The notes beneath the pieces were generated by a model, which was not told where the DNA came from, did not search any database, and was given only the letters and a program-made list of their open reading frames with translations. From contig JACBWW010000003.1 in NCBI GenBank assembly GCA_020086605.1, positions 2,979,804 through 3,043,803 on the forward strand: DNA of 64,000 nt, written 5' to 3'. This document shows positions 15,017 through 25,200 of the stretch, piece by piece. Each line of letters begins with the position of its first letter. The first letter of the stretch is position 1. Origin of the DNA: Lanius collurio. Lineage: Eukaryota > Chordata > Aves > Passeriformes > Laniidae. A program made the position numbers and the translations under genes.

Positions 15017-15255
15017 TTTTGTCAGCCATTTGTGTCACAAGGTTGGGGAGAAGATGACTGTATGTTTGAAAAGAGGGTAACCTCATGGCGTGAAGCCTCA
15101 AAAGCAAAGCGTTCTGTTCACAAGGCTACCAACAATCAGTGTCATGAGGGCTGATGTCTGTGACATCACCTTCATGTACAGTGTTCATGTGAGCTGTAAT
15201 CTAACCAGGACAGAAGAAAAAATATCATGCTGGGTTATACATACCTTCTGTAAGG

Positions 15256-15327
15256 GGAAGGAAGGAAGGAAGGAAGGAAGGAAGGAAGGAAGGAAGGAAG
15301 GAAGGAAGGAAGGAAGGAAGGAAGGAA
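15256..15327. repeat. GGAA microsatellite, 18 units
   Basis: Uninterrupted tetranucleotide repeat of 72 bp, GGAA on the plus strand. GGAA is the ETS-factor core, so long arrays of this kind can bind ETS proteins. It contains no stop codons in any phase, which explains open frames running through it on both strands. It is likely length-polymorphic. Confidence 0.95.
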
Positions 15328-17603
15328 TAACCCCACTCACAAAGAATTCCCAAGCACTTCCCTCTTTATTCATTTTTCCTACCATGCAAGTGTTCCACTT
15401 CAGCTCATTCTCTGAGCACTGTCCTACCTTTCCAATATTTTTCCCCTTGGCAAAAATACTAATGTAGGGAACCTGATTGTAAGCTGAACATCTTCATACT
15501 GAGGACAACAGAACTCATTCTGAGTAACTTCTCAGGTAATTAAAGCCTGATAGAGAACAGAGCTTTAGAAGACACATCAGCCTTTGATGTGGCGCCTCAC
15601 CTGCTATAAAGACATAGATAAAGTGTAGGTTATTCAGCTTTGTACGATATTTCTAACAGATGTTTCAATCCTGTTTCACAATACAATGCACGTAAGAAAA
15701 TATTTGATGAAATCTCAAGTACATATTTTTTAATTGTTTCAATTTTGGCATTCTATATGCACCCTCTAAATTAAAGAAGTACTGTGGAAAGTAGATGTTT
15801 TCTTGGTTCCATTTCATTGCCAGCATCATCCTTTGCAGTATTTCAGAAAGGATTTTTGAGGTAGTCTTTGAAAAATAACCTGATTATGATTCCATGTATA
15901 CCACTGAAAAAATACTCACCAACTACAACTGAAACCCATTTAAAAATTTAAATAATGACATGCTAATTTTGAGAAAGGAAATGGAGGTAAAATTTAGAAG
16001 AAAAAGATTTTTCTGCCCTCACTTTTGTCTAGCCAAATGAATGAGTAAAATAATTTTTTCATGTCAGGAAAAAAACCCAAAAACATTAAGAGAACACTTT
16101 CCTTCGAGATATTTCCTTCATTTTCATGCTTTCCTTAAACTAGGATGGACAAGAAATAGCTCTTGAGCACTGTAAGTAGGTCAATCACTGTTCTCATGCC
16201 CAGACCACATTCCCCACTGTGGGAAGCAAGATACCAGCAGGGCTTGCAAATACTCACTCTCTCTAGGTTGCATGGAGGCCTCTTTCTTTCCTCCCCGAGA
16301 GCAGCCCCATTTCTCATTGGAGTGGGGGCACACTGGGAAGCAATTACCATCAATTGCTTTTGAATTTCTCCCAAGCATTTTCTCTTCCCTTGGTTCTTAA
16401 GGTTATGTTAAATGTGTCTTCAAGATCTCAGCCAAATTCAGGTTTTGCTATATACTCGTATGGTACAGGAGACCAATGATTTATGTATTAAACTGCCTCC
16501 AGACATACATAGTTACTGTGTATATTAAGACTGCTTTTTGGGCAGGCCTACAAATCTAGGATTTTTATCTGCTGTGATGCCATTTCACATGGAGTATGAA
16601 GAGAACACTTCCCACAAGCCTGAAGCACCTCACAGCTTTTTTGACAGTAAATGTGAGTTGAAACATGCCAGAATGTCTCATTTCAGGACTGGTCTTTTGA
16701 TCATTAGCTATTCCATTAAAAATCACTTCCTCTTCAAGAACAAGAACAAATATTAATTTATTTTTTTTTTGCCACGCAAATAAAAATGTATAATTTGACC
16801 ATTAACATTCCTCCATTATTCCCTTTTTTAAAGAAAAAAAATTACACACTCAGCCCTGAAGGGACACAGAACTCAGATCCAACTCAAATCCAAGCTCATT
16901 GCTTCATAGCCAAAACTAACTTCATCTAAGTGGGGACCAAAACATTTTTACCTTTGTCCAAAACACAGTGGTGTTTGAATGATCTTTTTTCACCTCATTC
17001 ATCTAGAAATCACAGTCATTGAATCAATTTCTGATCTCTCACAAAATCAGCAAGTTATAATATTTTCTTGCATTTTACAGGATTTCTGCATGAAATGGTA
17101 CAATGTGAACATTAACTCTTTTCTTGGCATTTAACTGGATACACTTTCACACACGCAAGCCTTCATATTATTTGAAGGTCAGATTTAAATGGAAAAGGCA
17201 AACATGTAGCAAAAAGACTGTAGTAAGTCAGAGTCTCCTTCTGAACCATTATCTCTTAAAAATATATAATCAAAATATTGCCAAGACAAAATCTTCTTGG
17301 ACACCTTTCCATGTGGCCAGTGAGAAGGAGCTGCTACACTGGGTTGTTTGACTATAAATTAATTACATGACTTTAATAGTCAAATATTCACTCAGGATGA
17401 AAAAAAATGTACTCCCAAACATTAGTGGATAATGTGTGAATCATTTCATCTATCTGTCTTTTAATTGGACACCTATAAATAAGCCAGCTCTTGCAAGGTG
17501 CTCTATAATCAGGTTACTTAAACACTAGCTGTTTCCTAGATTAGCATTTACAATTATGTGAGATAGCTACAGATTGTTAATTGTTACTGTTTCTTCTACT
17601 ATT
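15328..17603. other. Intergenic, no gene recognised
   Basis: AT-rich unique sequence between the GGAA microsatellite and the conserved-looking block. Antisense open frames at 16135-16378 overlap each other and have no recognisable domain. Confidence 0.6.
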
Positions 17604-17606
17604 ATC

Positions 17607-17638
<32 letters not shown>

Positions 17639-17639
17639 T
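17604..17639. repeat. ATC trinucleotide microsatellite
   Basis: About twelve ATC units with one interruption (ACC). It sits at the left edge of the conserved-looking region downstream of IRX4. Confidence 0.9.
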
Positions 17640-17699
17640 TAAGGAACAGGCAATATTCCCCATTGCAATTTTGCATGCATGTCTGGGAAAAAAAGTAGA

Positions 17700-18310
17700 T
17701 GACATAAATCGCATGCATATTCTCAGGAGACAATCATTTTAAATCTTAATTGGCTGCCTTTTAAATATCATTTAAGGTCTCGTTTTCTCTGCCTCTCTCT
17801 CCCTAGTTAAGAAGGTGTTGTGTCAAAGTCTATTACCTTGCTGGACGTCTCGCTTCTAAGTTTTTTTAAAAAAATAGAACCATCAGCAGAGGTTTGAGAG
17901 GTCGATAAAGCTTTTAGATTTGGAGATGTTTTCAGGGAGCCCATTTCCTGCGGCTAAGAGTTGTTAATGGAGCTTAAGGAATTATCTTATGACTCGGGCT
18001 GGGAGAGCCGTATATTTCTTCGCTCCTGTTCCCTTGTCGAGGCTGAATATGCTCCTGTCAAACTCGCTTAATGAAAAGTAACGCGTCGCTGATTACAGTT
18101 TTATTTGGGCTCTATGTAAAAAGCACTGTTAATTTAGCATCCCCTCCTTTGTGTGTTTGAATTTGCCATGGCTGAATGATTTAGAGTCTCTCAGTTTCAA
18201 GACGTTTCTCGATGATTTTTTTCCCTCCTCTTTCTTTCTCAGTCTGCCTTTATATTTCTGCTTTGTACAGACATACGAGCTGCACGGCTTTCCCTTTCAG
18301 CCCTGCAGCT
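17700..18310. promoter_or_regulatory. Candidate conserved non-coding block downstream of IRX4
   Basis: This is unique sequence of balanced composition with retained CpGs (ACGCGTCGCTGATTACAG near 18081) and motifs such as GCATGCATATT, TTAATTGGCTG, CTCCTGTCAAA (TALE-like CTGTCA) and CACTGTTAATTT. It contrasts with the AT-rich, CpG-depleted sequence to its left. No coding potential or repeat was found. This look is typical of conserved regulatory DNA around homeobox genes, but it was not tested by alignment. Confidence 0.35.
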
Positions 18311-19399
18311 TCCTCTAAAGCAGCAGAACCTGATCTTTGACTTGTGCTATTGAATCATAAGGCAAAATTAATTTCTCACACTCATTTGTTCATATTAAAA
18401 AAAAATAAATCAAAACAACCAAAAAACAAGAACCCTTTTGAAAGACCTGTGCATTTCATGGCTGATCTTATGATACGTCATAAGGTTTGTGTATTAAAGC
18501 AAGAAACTGTTTTCCCTCCGCCTCAATTGATACAGTCTCCTTTCAGGACGGGCAGTGTTTTGGTGGGAGCACGTACAGACACAGACAGATTTACCAGACC
18601 CGAGATACGGCCGGCCCCTGGTCTGGAGAGCCCTGCTCTTGTTATACAGCAGTCATAAACTTACTCAAACTTGTTTTATAACAACAATAACACGAAAATG
18701 AAGGGATATAGTGTTGATCCACTTTTCATTTGGCTTCTGATATTTCAGCGTGCGTGTGTTTTGCCCACAGTTGTACCACCTTCATTTTAAGTCAGGGGGC
18801 GAGGAGGAGGGGGAGAGAGTGGAGGATATTGCCTCCCAAACAACGGGATGTCCACATTGAATCCTGGACTTAGCCAAAGCCGGACAGCAATGACTTGTAA
18901 AATTACTTATATCGGCTTGCATGGTCACCCGCCGACAGCCAGCCCATGGCAGCCGGCGGCGGCTGGCGCTCCGCAAGGCCAGGGAGCTTTTCAGGCTGAG
19001 AGAGATTTTTGGCTGCTCCGTGGGCGAGACCTCTCCTTGCACGTAAACACACAGAGTCCACACACACACGGCTGTCGCTGTGTTAGGAGAAAGAATGGAG
19101 TCCCCTTCCACTCCACAGAGCCTCTGTCGCATGGAAACCGAAGCCCATCGGGAGCCCCCGTGTGCCCTCCAGTCCCTGCACATCCAGCAAGGCTGGCACA
19201 TACAAACCTCCCCGCTTTAACATCACCCTCGCAGCAGTCAGAGGGGTTTATGCCCCATCCCGCTTGACTCTACCAATGGTTTGAGGGCAGCCCGAACACT
19301 CGCCTTTCTCCTCTTCCGTCTCCCTCACCTCCTTCATACCCGTCTCTTTAGTTTGGCTGAAAATAATTTGCTTTGTCTAAAGGGTTTCAGAGGCAAAGC
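18311..19399. other. Unique non-coding sequence with moderate CpG
   Basis: This links the two candidate conserved blocks. Both strands between about 18780 and 19270 have 139-residue open frames, but the translations are low in recognisable structure and overlap each other antisense, so neither is called as a gene. CpGs are scattered throughout. Confidence 0.5.
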
Positions 19400-19960
19400 T
19401 CGCCGGCCGCCCCGGCTGCATTAAAATTCCTGCCGGCCCAGCCTTTAGCTCAGATCGCGGCTCCCTCGAGACTCCACTTTCGCTATTACTGTCAAGTACC
19501 CTTGACTCTTTATTTTTGCCCTTTTATCTATTACAACTAATTCAAGTTCTTTTGCCCTTTTCAGTTTAAGACGTGGGCTTTCTGTAAAGCCTCCCCCTGC
19601 TACAGAGCTCTCCGGGTGCAGAGCCTTTAGAAATTGAGGGGTTTACTGTCAAAATGAAAATTTCACTTCAAATTATCTCGGCTGATGCACGTTTTCCAGG
19701 CCGGGGGCTCCTGTCTGAGCCTTTTGACAGCCAGATCAGCAGAGGGGTTCAGTGATCTCGATAATATCATCCAAGAGAGCGAAAGTCAATACAATGACAG
19801 GGAATATGACTGGATACAATCCAATTACGGCTGCTCGCAGAGAGGGGAAGGGCTTGATCTGATCTCCGCACCTGGATTCCTTTATTCAGTCCTTGCACTA
19901 ACAGGTCTCACTAGAAACTTCGCAGGTTGGAGTATGCTGTATTTTGGCTGAGTGTTGTCT
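19400..19960. promoter_or_regulatory. Candidate conserved non-coding block, 3' side of IRX4
   Basis: CpG-retaining unique sequence with long stretches lacking low complexity, including AATATGACTGGATACAATCC and CAATTACGGCTGC-like strings near 19800-19830 and TGATCTGATCTCC. It lies about 1-1.5 kb beyond the IRX4 poly(A) signal. Its open frames are short and unlike any family. The regulatory role is inferred from context. Confidence 0.3.
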
Positions 19961-20529
19961 CGGTTGCGTTTATAGTTGCCTTTGAATATTTTTCCCCTTT
20001 ATTGTATTCTTATTTATTTATTTATTGTGGAGGGAGGTGGACTGGCGGGGAGCCGCTGGGGTGGGATGGGCGAGAATGCTGGGAGGCAAGGAAGGCTCTT
20101 CTGCTTGTCCCGATGTCAGCTCCGTCCTTCGGGTGCTCTCGGTCTTCCTCCGCAGCTCCGGGCGCGGAAGCTCAGGGGTTTTAGGCCGGCTCGGGTAAGC
20201 CGGAATCTGTTATTGCCTCGCAGTTTCTTTTCCAGCAGTTCTCCCTGTCTCCCGGTCCGGGGACCAGTAAAGTTTTTTCCCGTTCCGGGGAAGGAAAGGA
20301 AATCTTTTAAGGGCCTGTTATCTAAGTGGTAAATTGGCTGCGAGTGCTCCTGAATCACACGTCGAGAGCGCTCTTCCTCCCTCTCTCTTTTTGTTGGCTG
20401 CACTCTATTTAATGTCAAAACGGTAAAGCATCTGTACTGAAGTGCTGAAATATTCATGGCGGATCAGCGATTCTCCGCACTGGCAGAGGAGCTGGAAAGC
20501 TAAAACGGTTCTTTAAAAGATCAAATTTT

Positions 20530-20850
20530 CCGTGTGAATCAATTGCTCCGCGCACGGCGGAGGCGACGCCGCGGCAGAGCCCGGCCCCTGGGGGCCGACG
20601 CCCGCCCGCCCGCAGCTCGGGAAGGAGGGGAGGGGGAAGGGGGGATGCTCCCTGCCCCGCCGGGCCTCGGGGGGCAGCCGGCGCCCCTGCTGCCGGCCCG
20701 GGCGACGGCCGGGGCCCGGCGCTGCCCCGCGGAGGCCTGGCCGGCGCGGAGCGCAGCCCAGCATCCCTCCTGTGCGCAGCGTGCCTCCCGTGGGTCCGTC
20801 CTCAGTCCCGCGGCAGCGCTGCGCTGAGCCTCTCTTCCCCTCTCCCGACA
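20530..20850. promoter_or_regulatory. Small CpG island just downstream of the IRX4 poly(A) site
   Basis: A roughly 300-bp very GC- and CpG-dense island begins about 100 bp beyond the inferred IRX4 cleavage site. It is separated from the gene-body island by the AT-rich 3' UTR. Open frames occur on both strands with proline, arginine and glycine-rich translations, so no protein is called. It could be a promoter of a non-coding RNA or a regulatory island. Confidence 0.6.
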
Positions 20851-20967
20851 GCCTGTTGACAGTCCTTGGAATTACCGGGACCGGCTCCGAGGGGGAATTT
20901 GAAACAGAGAAGCTGTTTGTTGCCCAATGCAAAACGCCACCACTTGTGTTACCTCTGAAACAGACAA

Positions 20968-20973
20968 TTTATT
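20968..20973 (-). terminator. IRX4: Poly(A) signal AATAAA for IRX4
   Basis: The minus strand reads CCAATAAATTG here, about 515 bp past the stop codon. About 20-45 nt further on (20952-20928) the transcript strand reads GTAACACAAGTGGTGGCGTTTTGC-like GU-rich sequence, as expected of a downstream cleavage element. The implied 3' UTR is about 540 nt (21487 to about 20950). More distal TTTATT copies near 20010-20025 could serve longer forms. Confidence 0.6.
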
Positions 20974-21359
20974 GGAGTGAGCATACCTTTTAACATATAT
21001 TTTTTTTGTCAAGATAAATTTGTGCAGTAGGTGTAAACTTAGTAGAAGTGCTGTTTGTGAATTATATGCTAACAAGGAAATCAGGAGGAAAAACTCTCAA
21101 AAAGTCTTTATAACTAATGTCGGCATGCCTTAAATTAAATCTGAATTAAAATTTCCCGTTTGTAAACTTTCGGATGTAAACTTTTTAAGTAGGTCTACAC
21201 TATAATACGTGCTTTTTGGACATGGAATTAAATAACTTTCACGACACTGATCCCTTAAAGTCGCAGCCAGGAGAAAATGTTCAGAACAGCAATGAGCAAA
21301 GTCTTTCCGTTGAACTGAGCAAACTGAACTTTAAATCCTGGTTTATGTTGTTTGTTTTC

Positions 21360-21385
21360 TTTTTTTTTTTTAAAAAAAAAAAAAA
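21360..21385. repeat. T12-A14 junction in the IRX4 3' UTR
   Basis: Twelve T are followed directly by fourteen A. The two tracts are complementary and could pair as a hairpin in the 3' UTR, or be a site of slippage. Confidence 0.85.
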
Positions 21386-21487
21386 GGAAGAAAAAGTTTT
21401 ATATTTAAATTTAAACTCTTGCAAGTCTCCTTTCAGTGTAGCTGACTCTTCAAGCGTTAGAAAGTCCTTTGCCCCTCGGCGGGCCTG

Positions 21488-22254
21488 TTAGGAACAAAAC
21501 ATTTTGCTTCCGGATTTGGGAAACGCCAGAAACTCTTTGTTTGAGTCATGGTGGGCCAGGTTTGAGAGCTGCCCCTTGAGCACGTTGGCGCCGTTCCCCA
21601 CCGCGCGTCCCAAGGCGCCCGTTTCCAGAATGGCTCCTTTGGTGGTAGCCCAGGAAACTGTTGTGTTGCTCAGGGCTTGGTTTAAAGTACTGTGCCTGAA
21701 CAGCGGGTCGTGAAACACCCCGTCCACCCAGTTCCTGAGATTGGTGACCGGCGAATCCTGGTGCCTGTCGATGACGCTGACCGGGGTGGGAGCGGCGGCG
21801 GCGACCGAGCCCCCCGGCCGTTTCAGCATGCAGGAGGGGTACTCGGCCTGGTTGAGGGAGGTGGCAGTGTGCGCCAGGGACCAAATCCTGGGCTTCGCCT
21901 CCAGCAGCTGCTGCCCCTGCTGGAAGCACATCTTGGACTCGCAGCCGCGCTGCCGAGCGCCCAGCGGGTCGGGGCCGCACTCCTCCGCCGCCGTCTTCAG
22001 GCAGCTCCGCGCCCGCTCTGCCGCCGCCGCCGCCGCCTCCTCCTCCTCCTCCTCCCCGGCGGCGGCCGGCTGCGGCATCTTGGCGGGAGGCTCGGCGGCC
22101 CGCGGCGGGTGGCTGCCGCCCGGGAGCGGGTGCGGATGCGGGAGCGGGTGCGGGAAGGGCCGCCTCAGCTCGCACTCCGAGCTCTCCGACTCGGCGGCGT
22201 CCAAGTCCTCCAGGTCGCTGAGCTCCAGCTCCTTCTCCTCCTTGCCCGTGGGTT
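21488..22254 (-). CDS. IRX4: IRX4 coding exon 5 with Iro box and C-terminus, residues 243-497
   Basis: The acceptor is the CAG at 22257-22255. The exon begins [19 protein letters not shown], a conserved acidic IRX block, followed by a His/Pro-rich stretch at about 275-289, six Glu and six Ala at about 310-321, and the Iro box [13 protein letters not shown] at 363-375 (21895-21857). The C-terminal block [29 protein letters not shown] and LRHST-like RHSTLNQA is specific to IRX4. The chain ends KSGSKMFCS and stops at TAA (21490-21488). The Glu/Ala runs are encoded by CTC and GCC triplet repeats on the plus strand and may vary in length between individuals. Long open frames on the opposite strand here reflect GC content only. 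Confidence 0.95.
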
Positions 22255-25200
22255 CTGCGGGGCGGGGGCGGGGAAAGGGACAGCAAAAACAAGACACACG
22301 GTCACTGTCGGCGCCGCGCTGCCCCGCGGCCGCCCCCACCAGCGAGGCCCGCGGCCGCCCCCACCAGCGAGGCCCGCCCCGGGGGCGAGCTGCCGGCCGA
22401 GCCCCCGCGGCCGAACCGCTAAGTGCCTGGTTTTAGCAGGGTACCCTCGGCTTTCCCGCTTTTCATCGCCTCTTCCTGCGAACCCTCCTCCTCCTCCTCC
22501 TCCTCTTCCTCATAGGGCCGCTTCTCGTCAGAGCATTTGTTCCGCGGGGGCCAGGTCATCTTGTTCTCCTTCTTGAGCCGCCGGCGGGCGTTGGCGAACC
22601 AAGTGGAGACCTGGGTGAGGGTCATCTTGGTGATGATGGCCAGCATGATCTTCTCGCCCTTGGTGGGGTAGGGGTTCTTGCGATGTTCCTGCAGCCAGGC
22701 CTTCAGCGTGCTGGTCGTCTCTCGGGTGGCGTTTTTTCTCCGCGTCCCGCCGTCCATCGTCCCGTACCTGCAGGCACAGGGGAGCCCCCGGGATGTGACA
22801 CCGCGCTCTCGCCCCCCGGGGACCTGCCCGATTCGGCGTCCCAGAGCCCCAGCCCCGGCCGCTTGCCTGCGGCACCCCCGGAGGGCGGCTGGACCGGAGA
22901 GGAGGGAGATGGATGAGGACAGCTCAGCTTTATGAGGGAGACCAGCCTAGAGAATGCAGGCCAAAGAAGGAAAGCAAGAAGGAAGGGTTCAGCTAGCAGC
23001 AGCAGCGGGCAGTACAAATTCCCGCTCTGCCTTGGCGGTGGTGGCAGAAAGAGGGAAGGAATTGCTTGCTTTTATTTACGGTAAAATCAACGTCAACATT
23101 TCGGGCAGCAGGGAAATCTTAGCAACTTGCAAAGTCACAAAAATACCACTTTCCTCTCGTTTCATTAGTCCTCCCCAAACAGAATTCTTCTGGGTGACCC
23201 CAGGGTGTAAGTGTTAATAGAAATATATTTCCTCTTACTCCTTTTATTAGTAATCTCCTCTACCCTTTTGTTCCTCAAATTGTAGGAACCTAACGCAGAT
23301 GACACTGGGCTGCGACTGAATATTTAATGCACATCCTCCAGGAAAGGTCACCGTCGCCCAATGGGCCTCTGAGCAGGGAACAGTGTGTAAGGGGGTTAGC
23401 GCTGGTTTGAAACTAGTAAATATACACGGGATGCCCAAGCCTGACTCCGCGCAGGAAAAGATAATTACCGCCCCTGTTAAGAGGGATCGCCCCCCGCGCT
23501 ACTGCCCGCCCGGGGGGCGGAGGACCCCGTGTCGGTGTGGGGAAGGGGAGGCGACATGGCTGGAGCCGGGAGATGCTGAGCGGCGAGGAGGCAGGTTGGC
23601 GGGGTTGGCGGGGCGGGGAGGGGCGGGGAGGCGATGGCGGGGTAGGAGGTGACGGAGGCGGAGGGCAGCGAGCGGGGCCGGGCTGGGGATGGCGCTTACC
23701 TGTCGTACTGGTACTGGCTGAGGGTGTGATCGTAGGGGTAGTAGGCAGCCGCCGGGGCAATGCCCGCATGCGCAGAGCCGCTCCCGTCCTTCGCATCCAA
23801 ACTGTTCTGCAAGAGACACCGCCCGCCGCCCTCAGCCCCCGCCGCCCGGCCCCCGCCCGGCCCCGCCGCCCGGCTCCCCCGCCCCGGGTCCCGGAGCGCC
23901 GCGACGGACCTTCCGAGAGCCCCTCGGCCTCAGCGGCCGGCGACATCAATAGGGACATTAACTGGCGCTGTTACAGTGCAGGGGAAAAAAAAAAAAAAAA
24001 AAAAAAAAGGCTGTATGGGAAGAGCGCATCATTATTTTGCAAGCCTGGGCTGGCTCTGGGTCGCCCTAAACTGCCCGGCAGACCGGGCCCTCTGCACTAG
24101 GCCTCCAGCTCGTCAGGCGCCACTTTTAATTGCGTTACCGTGAGGAGCGAGCGCCGGGCTGGACCAGCTGCTGACCGCGGGGCTGGACGCGGGGAGCGCC
24201 GTGCGGCACTGAGGGGCGGAGGAGAAGGGCCTGGGGCTGCCCCCGCCCGGAGAGGGGGTCCCGCCGAGAGGCCTCAGCCCCCGAGGGCACGGGGGGAACA
24301 CGGGCCCGACGGGCGGGAGGGAGAGAGGGAGCGAGCATCCCCCGGGGCGGCTTACCAAGGAGTAGAAGGCGGGAGCCTCGGTACCGTAGGTCACGTAGTT
24401 TCCATAGCCCTGAGGACCGGCGTAGGGCCCGCCGTAGACCCCCAGGGCGGCGGCGGAGTTGAGCTCGTGTCGGGCGGTAGCGAGCAGGCGGCTCTCGTAC
24501 ACCGGGCAGTACACGGGGGTCTGGGCGGAGGCGGCCGCCCCCGTCTCAGCAAGAGTCCGGCTGCTGGACTCGCAGCAGGTCGTCAGGGAGTTGGTGCTCA
24601 TTAGGAACTGGAGGGAAAGAGAGCGGCGTTGAGGGCGGGGGGGAACTTCCCAAAGTATAACCAAGTTTGGGTTCGGTTGTTTTTAGATTGTATGGGTTTG
24701 GTGGGTTTTTGTTTGGGTTTGGTTTGGGGTTTTTTTTCCAAATCAGGTCGTAGCTTTGGGGTGTCGCCCGCCCTCCTCCCTCCCCTTCCGTATTTTACTT
24801 CAATCGCGATAGGAACGCTCTAGAGAAGAGCAGAGGTGCAAGTATTTTATCAGTTTTTTAAAACGAGTCTACACCACCAACAACCAAACGCCCCGTGCCT
24901 GTGGGCGTTTAATCCTCTATAATACATTCCTTAGGCCCTCTGCATTTAAAAGCGAACTTTTCCTGTGGTGTTTTCACAAGATTGGGGTTTACCCCGTTTT
25001 CTCTTCTTGCAGCACAATGATTCCCATCTGCGGTTTTAAACGTTTTTTTCGAAGTCATTCATGCATATTTATTTCGACTGCAGGTTTGTAGCAGCCACGC
25101 ACACATCTGTTATTAACCTGCTGGTTTAGAATATCCCTTTCTGTTTCTACGGGTTAGACCTCCGTACTTCCGTGTTCAATTGGTAAACTGTGAATTTAAT

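Larger units (their letters stand above)
20950..21487 (-). other. IRX4: IRX4 3' UTR
   Basis: This is AT-rich sequence between the stop codon and the poly(A) signal. It contains a T12 tract joined directly to an A14 tract (21360-21385), which could fold as a hairpin in RNA. CpG frequency drops sharply on leaving exon 5. The far end is approximate because it depends on the inferred cleavage site. Confidence 0.6.
21550..24600. promoter_or_regulatory. Broad CpG island over IRX4 exons 2-5
   Basis: From about 21550 to 22930 and again from about 23450 to 24600 the sequence is very GC-rich with dense CpG, separated by a more ordinary stretch in intron 3. Gene-body CpG islands of this size are usual at Iroquois and other Polycomb-regulated homeobox genes in vertebrates. 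Bounds are judged by eye. Confidence 0.75.

Noticed and set aside
15090..15467. 125-residue frame containing a repeated KEGR tract, and its antisense counterpart
   Set aside because: Both are created by the stop-free GGAA microsatellite.
18782..19267. Overlapping 139-residue frames on both strands
   Set aside because: They are mutually antisense and have no recognisable domain or splice structure.
21546..22292. 248-residue minus-strand frame overlapping exon 5 in another phase
   Set aside because: It is an out-of-phase reading of exon 5, made of Gly, Ala and Arg runs, and does not join to the homeodomain exon.
21692..22576. 294-residue and 231-residue open frames on the plus strand over IRX4 exons 4 and 5
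   Set aside because: They are antisense shadows in very GC-rich coding DNA; the translations are low-complexity and the minus strand encodes a clear IRX4.
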